Shown here: one piece after another, positions 23,199 through 34,621 of the stretch
Position numbering within the stretch: position 1 is the stretch's first letter
Layout of the letters: each line of letters starts with the position of its first letter
Assembly: GCF_002776525.5 (NCBI RefSeq)
Contig: NC_045441.1
Location: 129,692,548-129,756,547 of the forward strand
DNA: 64,000 nucleotides
From: Piliocolobus tephrosceles
Taxonomy: Eukaryota > Chordata > Mammalia > Primates > Cercopithecidae
Direction of reading: 5' to 3'
The notes under the pieces: model-generated
Told to the model about the DNA's origin: nothing
The model's database searches: none
Seen by the model: only the letters and a program-made list of their open reading frames with translations
Position numbers and translations under genes: made by a program

Positions 23199-23843
23199 CA
23201 ATCTCAATACTTTTTTTTTTTTGTTTCTTGAGACGGAGTCTCACTCTGTCACCAGGCTGGAGTACAGTGGAACGATGTTGGCTCACTGCAACCTCCACCT
23301 CCCGGGTTCAAGCAATTCTCCTGCCTCAGCCTCCCAAGTAGCTGGGATTACAGGTACATACCACCACACCCCACTAATTTTTGTGCTTTTAGTAGAGAAG
23401 GGGTTTCACCATATTGGCCAGGCTTGTCTCAAACTCCTGACCTCATAATCTGCCTACCTCGGCCTCCCAAAGTGCTGGGATTACAGGCGAGAGCCACTGC
23501 ACCCTGCCCAATCTCAATACTTAAAAAAAATTTTATTTATTTATTTCTGGAGACAGAGTCTTGCTCTGTTGTCCAGACTGGAGTGCAGTGACGCGATCTA
23601 GGCTCACTGCAGCCTCTGCCTCCCGGGTTCAAGTGATTCTTGTGACTCGGCCTCCTGAATAGCTGGAATTACAGGTGTGTGTCACCATGCCCAGCTATTT
23701 TTTTTTTTTTAGTAGAGATAGGGCTTCACCATGTTGGTCAGGCTGGTCTTGAACTCCTGAGCTCAAGCAATCTGCCCACCTTAACCTCCCAAAGTGCTAG
23801 GATTACTGGCGTGAACTTGTGCCTGACCTCAATCTCAATACTT
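23199..23843 (-). mobile_element. Two antisense Alus sharing one target site (three copies of it)
   Basis: Reverse Alus at about 23213-23508 and 23523-23829 are each bounded by CAATCTCAATACTT, found at 23199-23212, 23509-23522 and 23830-23843. Two insertions at the same site explain the three copies. Confidence 0.93.
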
Positions 23844-24312
23844 TAACCCTAAAGTAATTTGATCAACAAAATTATTATCTCACTTAACTTTTTCAATTAT
23901 CCATGCTTTTTATTTTACTGATTAATTCAAAAAATGTTTCTTGAACACCTACTATGTGCCATGCATTATACCTGACTGTAAAGTTTTTCAGCCTATTTCA
24001 GGGACTCAAGTATATTCTCAGTGGAAAAAGATTCACCATTACTGAAGAGTTTCAAAAGAAGACACCTCAAAATGACAATTCTAAAATGCTTTAGCAGGAT
24101 TATTGCACTGAAATAAGTTCCTGACTTTTAAAGGTGATTCTTCTGAAGGGGACATTCTTGAATTATTTGAGTCTTCTCTCCTTAGCAACCATTCTGAATG
24201 TTCTCTCTAAGTGATCAGGGTCTGTTTGGCACGTTTTATTGGAAAAAAATATTTTACTTAAAGAGAGAAAGGTCTTTTATTTGGCAGGGAAAATAATGGA
24301 GAAAGTATTTTT
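23844..24312. other. Unique intronic sequence with an L2/MIR-like fragment
   Basis: 'cttgaacacctactatgtgc' near 23940 is a common ancient L2/MIR phrase. The rest is not recognised. Confidence 0.5.
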
Positions 24313-24600
24313 GTCCAGTTGCAGTGGTTCATGCCTGTAATCCCAGCACACTGGGAAGCCAAAGTGGGAAGATTGCTTGAGCCCAAGAGTTCAAGACCAG
24401 CGTGGGCAACACAGCAAGATCCTGTCTCTACAAATAATTAAAAAATTAGCCACGTGTGGTGGTACATGCCTGTGGTCCCAGCTACTTGGGAGGCTGAGGC
24501 AGGAGGATCACCTGAGCTGGGGAGCTCAAGGCTACAGTGAAACATGATCCACTGCACTCCAGCCCAGGCAGCAGAGTGAGACCCTGTCTCAAAATGAAAT
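24313..24600 (+). mobile_element. AluJ, sense, with target duplication
   Basis: Diverged forward Alu ('gtccagttgcagtggttcat'). AAAGTATTTT flanks it (about 24303 and 24602). Confidence 0.9.
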
Positions 24601-24689
24601 AAAAGTATTTTCTTTCTGATGGAAACGGACATTCCCACCTACCAAGAAGACTCAGGTGAGCACCCTCAATTCCTGTTTTTTAATTTTTA

Positions 24690-24832
24690 ATTTTTTAGTA
24701 TACATTTTTAAAATAGAGCCGGGGCCTCATTTTGTTACCCAGGCTGGTCTCGAACTCCTGGTCTCAAGTGATCTGTCCTCCTCATCCCCCCAAAGTGCTG
24801 AGATTATAGGCATGAGCCACTGTGCTAGCTTT
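24690..24832 (-). mobile_element. Alu left-monomer fragment, antisense
   Basis: About 140 nt from 'aaaatagagccggggcctca' to 'gagccactgtgctagc'. It lies about 150 nt downstream of the exon H donor. Confidence 0.8.
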
Positions 24833-24983
24833 TTTCTGTGGTATTAACTATCCTGATTCACCTGCCACTCCCCCTGCTCCTTCTCCTCCTGTGGCCCATT
24901 GGGGAATCTCAGTCTCATGGGACCAGGAAGTCAGACCTGGCTGTCCACGAGGCTCTTGCAGGCTGAAAGCAGACTGTACTCAC

Positions 24984-25053
24984 CAGCAGTCTTCGGCAGT
25001 AACCGAACCTTCTGCTCCCATCTTCTCCAGTTAAGACAAATGAGAATGTTTCA
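24984..25053 (-). CDS. DENND2A: DENND2A exon H (uDENN end)
   Basis: This 70-nt exon follows acceptor 'caaccacag' and ends at donor 'CTGCTG|gtgagt'. One base completes a split Ser, then 23 codons read ETFSFVLTGEDGSRRFGYCR and RLL. The pattern FSFVLT-GEDGSR-RFGYCRR is the conserved uDENN strand pair that precedes the cDENN core. It ends in phase 0 ahead of exon I. It is one of the smaller exons and lies close to a unique, Alu-free stretch on its upstream side. Confidence 0.92.
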
Positions 25054-25253
25054 CTGTGGTTGGGAAAACACAAATGCATCACAAAGCAAAACCAAACCAA
25101 AGACACCTCATCACTCTGCAGCAAGGGCTGGCGGTGAGCAGCCAGGGGACATACTGCAGGAGGCCGTAGGAAAGGCCGCTCCCTGTCCCACCTGTCCCTG
25201 TCCGTGCTGAGACATGGGTCATCCATAGCTTCATAGTAAATGTCAGTGAGACT

Positions 25254-25563
25254 GGGCTGGGCATGGGGGCCCACACCTGTAATCCCAGCACTTTGGGAGG
25301 CCGAGGTGGGTGGATCACTTGAGGTCAGGAGTTCGAGACCCACCTGGCCAACAGGGTGAAATCCCGTCTCTACTAAAAATACAAAAATTAGCCAGGCATG
25401 GTGGCACACGTCTGTACTCCCAGCTACTGGGGAGGCTGAGGCAAGAGAATTGCTTGAACCCAGGAGGTGGAGGTAGCAGTCAGCTAAGATCATGCCATTA
25501 CACTCCAGCCTGGAGGAATAAGCAAGACTCTATCTCAAAAAGTAAAAAATAAAAAATAAAAAG
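25254..25563 (+). mobile_element. Alu, sense, with target duplication
   Basis: Forward Alu flanked by GTCAGTGAGACTG (about 25241 and 25563). It lies about 190 nt upstream of the exon H acceptor. Confidence 0.93.
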
Positions 25564-25651
25564 TCAGTGAGACTGAGAACTAAAGTGTTGCTGTGGCCTG
25601 AGAGGAAATGTGGTACTTTGTTTCCATCCGGGGCTCTCCCATCATTTTTTC

Positions 25652-25805
25652 TTTCTTTTTTTTTTCTCCGAGGCAGAGTCTCACTCGGTTGCCCAGGCTG
25701 GGGTGCAGTGGTGTGATCTCGGCTCACCACAACCTCCGCCTCCCAGGTTCAAGCGATTCTCCTGCCTCAGCTTCCTGAGTAGCTGGGATTACAGGTGCTC
25801 GCCAC
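25652..25805 (-). mobile_element. 5'-truncated Alu (right arm only) with target duplication
   Basis: A reverse right-arm Alu of about 150 nt. GGGCTCTCCCATCATT flanks it (about 25630 and 25818), so it inserted already truncated. Confidence 0.9.
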
Positions 25806-25834
25806 CATGCCTAGCTCAGGGCTCTCCCATCATT

Positions 25835-26580
25835 CAATCACCTGGGCTGCCCCACTTTACAAAACACAACTGTCATTGACTCTGGAGGCTGAAGAGAGGG
25901 AAGCGCCTGGGGTGCTGTCCTCAGGGAGCCGAGCATGTGTGAGTGCAGTGACATCTGCTCATCTGGGGATGTGACTCGGTGAGAGAGCAGCTGAAGAGTG
26001 CGACGGTTCTGTGCCCCTCTTGGAATTGCCCCGGGGCAGCTCTCTCAGGTCATGGTCTGTACAGGGCAGCCCCAAGGCTTGGACGGTCCTTAAAGACAGC
26101 TGAGCCACCCTCAAGGAACGTGGTACCCCTTAAAGACAGGACCCGCAGCCTACTGAGTTTGGCCAAATGCTGAAACATCTGATAATAAAAACACTGGTGT
26201 CTAATAACACAAGATGAAGCAGAAATGTAAACGGATCCCAATCCAAGAAACAGTTGGATAGGAGACTGAAGAGATGTTTCAGGATGAGAATGGGGAAGGG
26301 CATATGTTGTCCTAACTTTTCCCAGGCTAAGAATTACCTTCTGGGAGGCTTCTGAAACAAACATCCCCAGATTGAGTGGGAGGCCTGGGAGGTCTGCATG
26401 CTGGGCAGGTGACTCTCACCTTCAGGGAAGCTTTAAAAACACCCTTTGGGGAAAGCTCTAGGCCAGGGCCCATCAGGATTGCTTAACGGTGGGAATGACT
26501 CACGGGGTCTGCCACCTGTAACCCTGTCTCTAAGTCCCACCTTAGTCTTTGCGGCTGGGAAGGGGAGAAGCCAGCTCGTA
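25835..26580. other. Intron G-H, unique part
   Basis: Unique intronic DNA between the truncated Alu and the exon G donor. Open frames on both strands at 25979-26364 and 26433-26618 carry no motif; some overlap exon G itself. Confidence 0.55.
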
Positions 26581-26581
26581 C

Positions 26582-26691
26582 CTGGTGAACTGCTGGACAG
26601 GAACCCAATCCTTGGCATCAGGGAAACAGAACTGGGGAATGGCCTTCAGTTGGTCCTCAGCCTCCCTCATGAACTTGAAAGATCTTTCCAA
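26582..26691 (-). CDS. DENND2A: DENND2A exon G (uDENN)
   Basis: This 110-nt exon follows acceptor 'tccctgcag' and ends at donor 'TTCACCAG|gtacga'. It has 36 codons plus two bases: LERSFKFMREAEDQLKAIPQ then FCFPDAKDWVPVQQFT. The 'AIPQFCFPDAKDW' stretch is a hallmark of uDENN domains (a conserved FCFPD core). It joins exon F directly at QFPLK|LERSF and shares a split Ser codon with exon H. It is part of the longin-like N-terminal lobe that packs on the RAB substrate in DENN proteins (family knowledge). Confidence 0.92.
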
Positions 26692-27420
26692 CTGCAGGGA
26701 GAAAGGTGAGAGACGGTTCGAGAACAAACCCCAAAGTGGGAGAGTGAGGCAGACGATGGCAAGGATGGCCTCTCCCACCTTTCCACATTTGTGACTGCCG
26801 CCTTAACCTCTTCCCTTGGGAAGGGCTTGCAACTCGGTCTGCTGGGGCGTTTTCCCCCGCCAGGGCAGTTCCAACTATAGACCTCTGGGAGAAGTCGGGA
26901 GGGAAAAATAGTATGCTTGAGAGAAACGTTATCTATGCTTCTCCGCTTGACATTCTAGAATGTAACTATTTCAATGAATAAAAAAAAACTGCCAGCAGTC
27001 CTTTCCAAATAGGAGGCTCAGGAAACTGGAGGGCAGAGCCTCCAATCAGGCCTTTCTATCTCTGGGCCCAGGCAAAGCAGTCCCTTCTCACTCCAGGCAA
27101 AGACTGTTACAACACTCTCAGTGAATAAATTCAGTAAAACCAAATTATGCTGGGAAATTCAACTAATTTCAGACAGTCTTTGAGTGTTGGAACTAGAAGG
27201 AAGCGTGATGACATCCAGCCTGACGTTCTTATTTCAGCAAGAAGGAAATAAGCCCTGAGGTGGGACGTGATGTGTCCCGGTCACATGAGTTAATGTTTGA
27301 ACTAGGAAGAAAAATGATCTAATCTTTTTTTTTCTCTCTCTCTCTGTGAGATTCTAGCACATCATACAGTATCTGACATATCAAAGACCAGATGAATGTT
27401 ATCTTGTTAAACAACAGGAT
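26692..27420. other. Unique intronic sequence with a MIR-like fragment
   Basis: About 27195-27305 ('atttcagcaagaaggaaata', 'cggtcacatgagttaatgtt') resembles MIR. A (TC) run lies at about 27334-27348. Confidence 0.5.
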
Positions 27421-27423
27421 GAG

Positions 27424-28154
27424 CACTTTGGGAGGCCAAGGCAGGAGGATTACTTGAGACCAGGAGTTCAAAACCAGCTGGGGCAACATAGTGAGGTTCC
27501 ATGTCTACAGGAAAAAAAAAAAAAAAAAAAAAAGAACAAGGACCGGGCGTGGTGGTGGTGGCTCACACCTGTAATCCCAGCACTTTGGGAGGCTGAGGCC
27601 AGTGAATCACCTGGGGTCAGGAGTTTGAGACCAGCCTGGCCAACACGGCAAGACCCCATCTGTACTAAAAATACAAAAAAATTAGCCACGTGTGGTAGCG
27701 GGCACCTGTACTCTCAGCTGCTTGGGAGGCTGAGGCATGAGAACTGCTTGAACCCAGGAGGTGGAGGTTGCAGTGAGCTGAGATCACAACACTGCACTCC
27801 AGCCTGGGCAACAGAGCAAGATGCTGTCTAAGAAAAAAGAAAAAGAGCCGGGCACGGTGGCTCACGCCTGTAATCCCAGTACTTTGGGAGGCCAAGGCGG
27901 GCAGATCACAAGGTCAGGAGATCGAGACCATTCTGGCTAACATGGTGAAACTCTGTCTTTACTAAAAATACACACAAAAAAATTAGCTGGGTGTGGTGGT
28001 GGGCGCCTGTAGTCCCAGCTACTCGGGAGGCTGAGGCAGGAGAATGGCATGAACCCGGGAGGCGGAGCTTGCAGTGAGCCGAGATCGCACCACTGCACTC
28101 CAGCCTGGGCGACAGAGCAAGACTCCATTTCAAAAAAAAAAAAGAAAAAAAAAA
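27424..28154 (+). mobile_element. Three sense Alus in a row (first partial)
   Basis: A partial AluJ at 27424-27535 with a 22-nt A tail is followed by full-length forward Alus at 27542-27845 and 27847-28154. Confidence 0.92.
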
Positions 28155-28269
28155 GGGACAGGATGAATTAATGAAGTCTGATTTAGAGACTAAAGTCGTG
28201 AGTTTATTTTGCTTATGAACAGAAATTCGTGATTTTTTGGTCTCTCTATGTATAAATATATATTTTTTA

Positions 28270-28386
28270 GAGCCAGAGTTTTGCTCTCTTGCCCAGGCCG
28301 GACTTGAATTCCTAGGCTCAAGCAATCCTCCTGCTTCAGCATCCTGAGTAGCAGGACTTACAAGTGCATACCATCACACCTAGCCA
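28270..28386 (-). mobile_element. Diverged Alu monomer, antisense
   Basis: 'agagccagagttttgctctc' to 'catcacacctagcc' is a single reverse monomer missing its centre. Confidence 0.65.
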
Positions 28387-28683
28387 GCAATCTGTGCTTT
28401 TAAAAAGCACCCCAGATACAAGTTTGGGAAACACAAAATAATAATTTCTAATTATTTATCTCATTATTATTCATATTTGCTTGTAAACAGGTACTTTTTC
28501 ATGTGAGGAGAATTGTAGGCTTTGTTACTATTGTTAATAGGTTTACATTTGTTAAATTTCCTTTATAAAAAGTTAAAGAAAAATGCATCATGCTAAGGTT
28601 ATCTTCAGTAATTTGAAATATCACATATCTGAACATCTGAGGTTAGGAATTGATAGTGTCTAACCTAAATATAACGGCTAACT
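28387..28683. other. AT-rich unique intronic sequence
   Basis: No gene, exon or known repeat is recognised. Confidence 0.5.
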
Positions 28684-29412
28684 TCCTTCCTTCCTTCCTT
28701 TCATTTCCTTTTTTTTTTTTTTTTTGAGACAGAGTCTCACTCTGTCACCCAGGCTGGAGTGCAGTGGTGTGATCTTGGCTCACTGCAACCTCTACCTCAT
28801 GGGTTCAAGTGATTCTCCTGCCTCAGCCTCTTGAATAGCTGGGATTACAAGCATGCACAACCACATCTAGCTTTTTTTTTTTTTTTTTTTTTGTATTTTC
28901 AGTAGAAACAGGGTTTCACCATGTTGGCCAGGCTGATCTTGAACTCCTGGCCTCAAGTGATCTGCCTGCCTTAGTCTCCCAGAGTGTTGGGATTACAGGC
29001 ATGAGTCACGGTGTTTGGCCCTAACCTAAATTGTTTCTGTAATAATTTGCATCAATTTCTTTGTTTCCAATAGCTTGCTAGTGAGCTCCACTTTATTCAT
29101 GCATGCATTCATTCATTCATTCATTATTTTGAGATGGAGTCTTGCTCTGTCACCCAGGCTGGAGTGCAATGCTGCAATCTCAGCTCACTGCAACCTCCAC
29201 CTCCTGGGTTCAAGTGATTCTCCTACCTCAGCCTCCCAAGTAGCTGGTATTACAGGTGCCTGCCACCACGTCTGACTGATTTTTGTATTTTTAATAGAGA
29301 TGGGGCTTTACGATGTTGGCCAGGCCAGTCTCGAACTCCTGACCTCAAGTGATCCACCTGCCTCAACCTCCCAAAGTGTTGGGATTACAGGCGTGAGCCA
29401 CCGCGCCTGGCC
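28684..29412 (-). mobile_element. Two antisense Alus with flanking microsatellites
   Basis: A (TTCC)n run at 28683-28700 leads into a reverse Alu at 28708-29020, whose mid T-run is about 22 nt. An (ATTC)n run at about 29103-29124 leads into a second at 29127-29412. Confidence 0.92.
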
Positions 29413-29604
29413 CGAGCTCTACTTTAAAACACCCTTGCAGACAGTTTCTGAAGTCGGCAGGCTAGCAGTCCTGTTCACTGCTCCTGACGGTCAACAAGCC
29501 TTCCCAAAGTCACCAAGTGTCAGGGAGAGGAGGGCTCTGAAGAAGAGTATCCAAAGGCAGAGAGCACCAGGCTGATTGTTTCCAACTTTAAAAACTGCTT
29601 CCTG

Positions 29605-29926
29605 GCCAGGTGCGGTGGCTCATGCCTGTAATCCCAGCACTTTGGGAGGCTGAGGCGGGCAGATCACGAGGTCAGGAGATCGAGGCCATTCTGGCTAACA
29701 CGGTGAAACCCTGTCTCTACTAAAAATACAAAACAATTAGCTGGGCATGGTGGCGGGCGCCTGTAGTCCCAGCTACTCTGGAGGCTGAGGCAGGAGAAAG
29801 GCATGAAACCGGGAGGCGGAGCTTGCAATGAGCTAAGATGGAGCCACTGCACTCCAGCCTGGGCCACAGAGCGAGACTCCATCTCAAAACAAACAAACAA
29901 ACAAACAAACAACAACAACAAAACCC
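29605..29926 (+). mobile_element. AluY, sense, with (CAAA)n/(CAA)n tail
   Basis: Full-length forward Alu with a (CAAA)n then (CAA)n microsatellite tail at 29887-29922. 'aaaactgcttcc' and 'aaacccgcttcc' flank it. Confidence 0.92.
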
Positions 29927-29929
29927 GCT

Positions 29930-30800
29930 TCCAGTATGATTCCCCTCAGGCTACACCAAATTTAATTGAAGCCATGGGGTGCCACTAATACTAGTGGTTG
30001 AGACAGCAATCAATCCGTAAAACACAGTCACTATTTATAGACTTAGTTGTCCTTTAGTTGTTCTCCTTCAGAATAAATAGCCACTATTTATTTTCTATAT
30101 AACAGTTCTTTCTTCCATCCACGACGACACAGACAAACCCAACTGGCCCAGGAACAGTCTTTGAGTTGGTAATTCACAAACTCAGACTGTCCCCTAAACA
30201 GTAATTTTGACTGTCCTTGCACAGTCATGCAAAGAAGCAAGTACCATCGGGGTGTAATTATAGGAAGGGGTCATTAATTACCACAGAGTGAATGACTTAA
30301 ATTATAAAGAACACCAAAGAAAGGACCAGCCAAGAATACCAAAGGAAGGAAGAATACCAAAGGAGTTTCTCCACAAAAGAAACAGCATTCAGGACTGAAG
30401 AGCAGACCTCGTGGGGAAACAAGTTCCAGCCCTTTTCAACAGCCCACTCACTACTTGCATGCACCCACCCCAGATCACACATAGGACACACACAGATACA
30501 GGCACACATGTGCCTACGCACACATCGTCAACCTATGAGTTATCAGTGTATACGCACACAGGCTCGTATATGCACAGGAGCACAGTTACAGGCAGCTGCA
30601 CACAGAAATCTCCCACAAATACAACCAATCACAGATGGCTGGAAAACAGCCCAGTCTCCTTGAACTGTCAAAGATAAATATGGGATAGGAAACATTTTAA
30701 TGGAACATTAGCATGCAAATAGGGACTGTGCCTTGATTCAGGTGACTGGACAGAAGTGAGGGATAAAACCCACAAAAAAAGTTAAAAAAGAGAAGAGAGA
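29930..30800. other. Unique intronic sequence with a CA-rich patch
   Basis: No exon is recognised. The patch at about 30470-30605 is rich in interrupted CA dinucleotides, which gives the Thr/His-rich open frame there. Confidence 0.55.
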
Positions 30801-30804
30801 GGGG

Positions 30805-31088
30805 CCGGGCGCGGTGGCTCAAGCCTGTAATCCCAGCACTTTGGGAGGCCGAGACGGGTGGATCACGAGGTCAGGAGATCAAGACCATCCTGGCTAACAC
30901 GGTGAAACCCCGTCTCTACTAAAAAATACAAAAAGCTAGCCGGGCGAGGTGGCTGGCGCCTGTAGTCCCAGCTACTCGGGAGGCTGAGGCAGGAGAATGG
31001 CGTAAACGCGGGAGGCAGAGCTTGCAGTGAGCTGAGAACCGGCCACTGCACTCCCGCCTGGGCGACAGAGTGAGACTCCGTCTCAAAA
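30805..31088 (+). mobile_element. Young Old World monkey-type AluY
   Basis: Near-consensus forward AluY with 'gctcaagcctgtaatcccag', 'gctagccgggcgaggtgg' and 'gaaccggccactgcactc'. It sits in a purine-rich flank (AAGAGAGA-type) that blurs the target duplication. Confidence 0.92.
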
Positions 31089-31231
31089 AAAAGAGAGAAG
31101 AAAGAGAAGGAGGAAAAGGTCCTTTTTACAGACGGAGCAAGTGAGCAAAGGCAAGGAGATAACGCCTGACATGTAAAAATGCATGTACAAGGATGATCAC
31201 CATTGCATTAAAAAAAAAAAACAAAAAAACA

Positions 31232-32125
31232 GGCAGAGTGGGTCCCAGCACTTTGGGAGGCTGAGGTAGGCGGATCGCTTGAGTCCAGGAGTTCGAGGAC
31301 AGCCTGGGCAACAGAAGAAGACCTGTCTCTAAAAAAGAGACTACAGGCTCACACCTGTAATCCCAGCACTTTGGGAGGGTGAGGCGGGCGGATCACGAGG
31401 TCAGGAGATGGAGACCATGCTGGCTAACACAGTGAAATCCTGTCTCTACCAAAAATACAAAAAATTAGCTGGGCATAGTGGCGGGTGCCTGTAGTCCCGG
31501 CTACTCGGGAGGCTGAGGCAGGAAAATGGCGTGAACCCGGGAGGTGGAGCTTGCAGTGAGCTGAGATCACGCCACTGCACCAGCCTGGGTGACAGAGGGA
31601 GACTCCATCTCAAAAAAAATAAATAAATAAAACTAACTAACTAAATAAACAAGCTGGGCATGGTTGCATCTGCCTGTAGTCCCAGTTACTTGGGAAGATG
31701 AGGCGGGAAGGATCACTTGAGCCCAGGAGGTTGAGGCTGCAGTAAGCTGTGATCGTGCCACTCCACGCCATCCTGGATAACAAGCGCAAGAGTGAGATCC
31801 TGTCTCAAAAATACCCACACAGGCTGGGCGTGGTGGCTCATGCCTGTAATCACAGGACTTTGGGAGGCTGAGGTGGGCGGATCATTTGAGGTCAAGAGTT
31901 TGAGACCAGTCTGGCCATTATGGTGAAACCCCATCTCTACTAAAAATACAAAAATTAGTTGGGCGTGGTGATACATGCCTGTAATCCCAGCTACTCGGGA
32001 GGCTGATGTAGGAGAACTGCTTGTACCCGGGAGGTGGAGGTTGCAGTGAGCCAAGATCGCACCACTGAACTCTAGCCCAGGCAATAGAATGAGACTGTCT
32101 CAAAAAACAAAACAAAACAAACAAA

Positions 32126-32126
<1 letters not shown>
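31232..32126 (+). mobile_element. Cluster of four sense Alus (two partial)
   Basis: Forward Alu pieces lie at about 31232-31336 (partial), 31342-31635, 31652-31812 (right part only) and 31821-32126. The spacers are A-rich or (TAAA)/(TAAC). Confidence 0.88.

Positions 32127-32169
<43 letters not shown>
32127..32169. repeat. (CA)n microsatellite
   Basis: About 20 uninterrupted CA units directly after the A tail of the preceding Alu. It is GT-rich on the gene's sense strand and is likely polymorphic. Confidence 0.97.
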
Positions 32170-32171
<2 letters not shown>

Positions 32172-32560
32172 AGCCAGATACATTTCCAACAGAAGGGGAC
32201 TGGTTACATAGATAAATAGACTAGGGAATACTCACATATTGGAGCATTATATAACTTGAAAAATGATGTTTTAGAATTTTTATTAAATATGCTTATAAAT
32301 AATGAGAGGTTTACAAACGAGTACATGCAGCATGATACAAAAATTCTGCAGTATATGATTCCACTTTTGTAAGAAAATTACACCATTAGAAAAGACTGGA
32401 AGAAAAAGAAAATGTTAACAGTGATGGTCTCTGTGTGGTGTGATTACCAGTGATTTCTTTTCTAATACATTTCTGGATCAGTTTCTTTTTAAACAGTGAC
32501 TGTGCAACTTTAGAAAAAAAATTTAATGTGGGTGACTCCAGGCTGGAAACAATAATCATT
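32170..32560 (+). mobile_element. Probable L1 3' fragment
   Basis: 'aggggactggttacatagat' and 'gcagtatatgattccacttt' are typical of old L1 3' sequence. No coding frame remains. Confidence 0.6.
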
Positions 32561-32724
32561 TGATCATTATGGTGAGTCATTAACTCATGAATTAATGCAG
32601 CCTTGATTCCTACAACGGATTAAGCATTGCCATGTGAACAGCATTGTGTTAGGCCTCAAGGCAATGAACAGGATAGCAGGACAACCCTTCACGCCTCGGT
32701 GATCTCTGTCGAAAGTCAGTGTGG

Positions 32725-33029
32725 GCTGGGCGTGGTGGCTCAAGCCTGTAATCCCAGCACTTTGGGAGGCCGAGACGGGTGGATCACGAGGTCAGGAGAC
32801 CGAGACCATCCTGGCTAACACGGTGAAACCCCGTCTCTACTAAAAAATACAAAAAAACTAGCCGGGCGACGAGGCGGGCGCCTGTAGTCCCAGCTACTCG
32901 GGAGGCTGAGGCAGGAGAATGGCGTGAACCCGGGAGGCGGAGCTTGCAGTGAGCTGAGATCCGGCCACTGCACTCCAGCCTGGGCGGCAGAGCAAGACAC
33001 CGTCTCAAAAAAAAAAAAAAAAAAAAAAG
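32725..33029 (+). mobile_element. Young Old World monkey-type AluY with target duplication
   Basis: Forward AluY with 'gctcaagcctgtaatcccag' and 'gatccggccactgcactcc', A tail of about 22. GAAAGTCAGTGTG flanks it (about 32711 and 33029). Confidence 0.94.
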
Positions 33030-33812
33030 AAAGTCAGTGTGAGCACACCCAGCGGCCTCTCTCTTATCCATGGGCAGCCCCCGCCGAGAAAAAAATCTGG
33101 GCATACCTGTGGTAGTGGGGTGTCAGGGGCTCATTCCTTAGAGGTGTGACAACTAGAGGAAGGTGAGTGTCACCTTTGGAAGGCCAGTGCCTATGGTTTA
33201 CTTCAATTTACATAATTGCTATCCTGAACTCCAAAAATAGGACTTGATTGTGGTGTTGGAGCATGGTGGGCACGATGGAAGGACGGCTGGCCTGGGAAAG
33301 GAGGGGAGGCCTGGGGACAGCGGGATCTGGGCCTTAGTAGATGCTAGGGTTATGCCTGGGTCGTGGTGGCAAAGGGAGGCCCTGAGTGGGCAAGGACAGA
33401 AGCTCCCTCCCTTCTGCCCTCCCTGAGGCATGAGTCTGTCCAGAGACCATCAGATTCTACCTGGTGAATCTCTGCATGCTTTGCCGGGGCTGGGGGGAGA
33501 TGGTTATTTTATGTCCTCCTGGCAGAGTTTAAATTCCTTGAGGAAGGAGACACATTTTGTTCATCACTGTAATCCCCTAAGGCCAAGCAGAAAATTACTT
33601 GAATGTTGAATTATTCTTAGTAAATTCTAGTTGAACTGAATTAGAATATGGTGGAACCTCTTTAATATTGATGTCGAAGCCTAAGAATAATTTATAAATT
33701 ATTGGCCATGTTGCTTCAGACTATATTAAGTGCTATTTTATTTATTTTATTGTAGGTGCCATGATTTAACATACAGTAAAGCTGAATCCACACGACCATG
33801 GTCCATGACGTA
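33030..33812. other. Unique intronic sequence with an L2/MIR 3' fragment
   Basis: About 33528-33625 ('aaattccttgaggaaggaga', 'ttttgttcatcactgtaatc') matches the L2 3' end. Nothing else is recognised. Confidence 0.55.
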
Positions 33813-33816
33813 AAAG

Positions 33817-34621
33817 TGTCAGAGGTGTGTGAACCACAGTGACTCCATTTTGAGTAGGGACTGGGTAAAATGAGGCCGAAACCTACTGGGCTGCATTCCC
33901 AGATGGTTAAAGCATTCTAAGTCACAGGATGAGATAGGAGGTTGGCACAAAACACAGGTCATAAAGATCTTGCTGATAAAACAGACTGCAGTAAAGAAGT
34001 CAGCCAAAACCCACCAAAACCAAGATGGTAATGAGAGTGACCTCTGGTGGTCCTCACTGCGACACTCCCACCAGCGCCATGACAGTTTACGAATGCCATG
34101 GCAATGTCAGGAAATTATCCTATATGATCTAAAAAGGGGAGGTATGAATAATCCACCCCTTGTTTAGCAGACAATCAAGAAATAACCACAAAAATGGGCA
34201 ACCAGCAGCCCTCAGGGCTACTCTGTCTATGGAGTAGCCATTCTTTCGTTCCTTTACTTTTTGCAATCTCAGCTCACTGCAAGCTCTGCCTCTTAGGTTC
34301 AAGTGACTCTCCAGCCTCAGCCTCCTGAGTAGCTGGGATTACAGGTGCATGCCACCACATCCAGCTAATTTTCGTATTTTTAGTAGAGACGGGGTTTTGC
34401 CATGTTGCGGGCTGGTCTCCAACTCCTGACCTCAAGTGATCTGCCCACCTCGGCCTCCCAAAGTACTAGGATTACAGGCGTGAGTCATCGCACCCGGCCT
34501 CCTTTACTTTCTTAATAAATTTGCTTTCACTTTACTCTGCTGAACTCGCCCTGAATTCTTTCTTGCGCGAGATCCAAGAACCCTCTCTAGAGGTCTGGAT
34601 TGAGATTCCCTTCCTGTAGCA
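33817..34621 (+). mobile_element. Solo LTR of an ERV1-type endogenous retrovirus, with 4-bp target duplication
   Basis: The element starts TGTCAGAGG and ends CTGTAGCA, with AAAG at 33813-33816 and again at 34622-34625. The 4-bp duplication and TG...CA ends fit an ERV1 (gammaretrovirus-like) LTR. It includes the late-LTR signals 'cttaataaatttgctttcac' (AATAAA) and a 'cttgcgcgagatccaagaac' end. A reverse Alu (34261-34499) splits it; without that it is about 550 nt. No gag, pol or env is nearby, so it is a solo LTR from recombination. I do not name the subfamily. It lies in intron F-G, opposite to the gene. Confidence 0.88.
34261..34499 (-). mobile_element. 3'-truncated Alu inside the LTR, with target duplication
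   Basis: A reverse Alu that begins at 'gcaatctcagctcactgcaa', so it lacks the last 45-60 nt of the right arm and the poly-A tail. It ends with 'gtcatcgcacccggcc'. TCCTTTACTTT at 34250-34260 and 34500-34510 is the target duplication. Confidence 0.88.

Noticed and set aside
32127..32169. CRISPR-like regular repeat
   Set aside because: It is a (CA)n microsatellite; nothing in the window has repeat-spacer structure.
33817..34621. Possible full endogenous retrovirus
   Set aside because: Only one LTR is present, bounded by its target duplication, with no internal retroviral genes.
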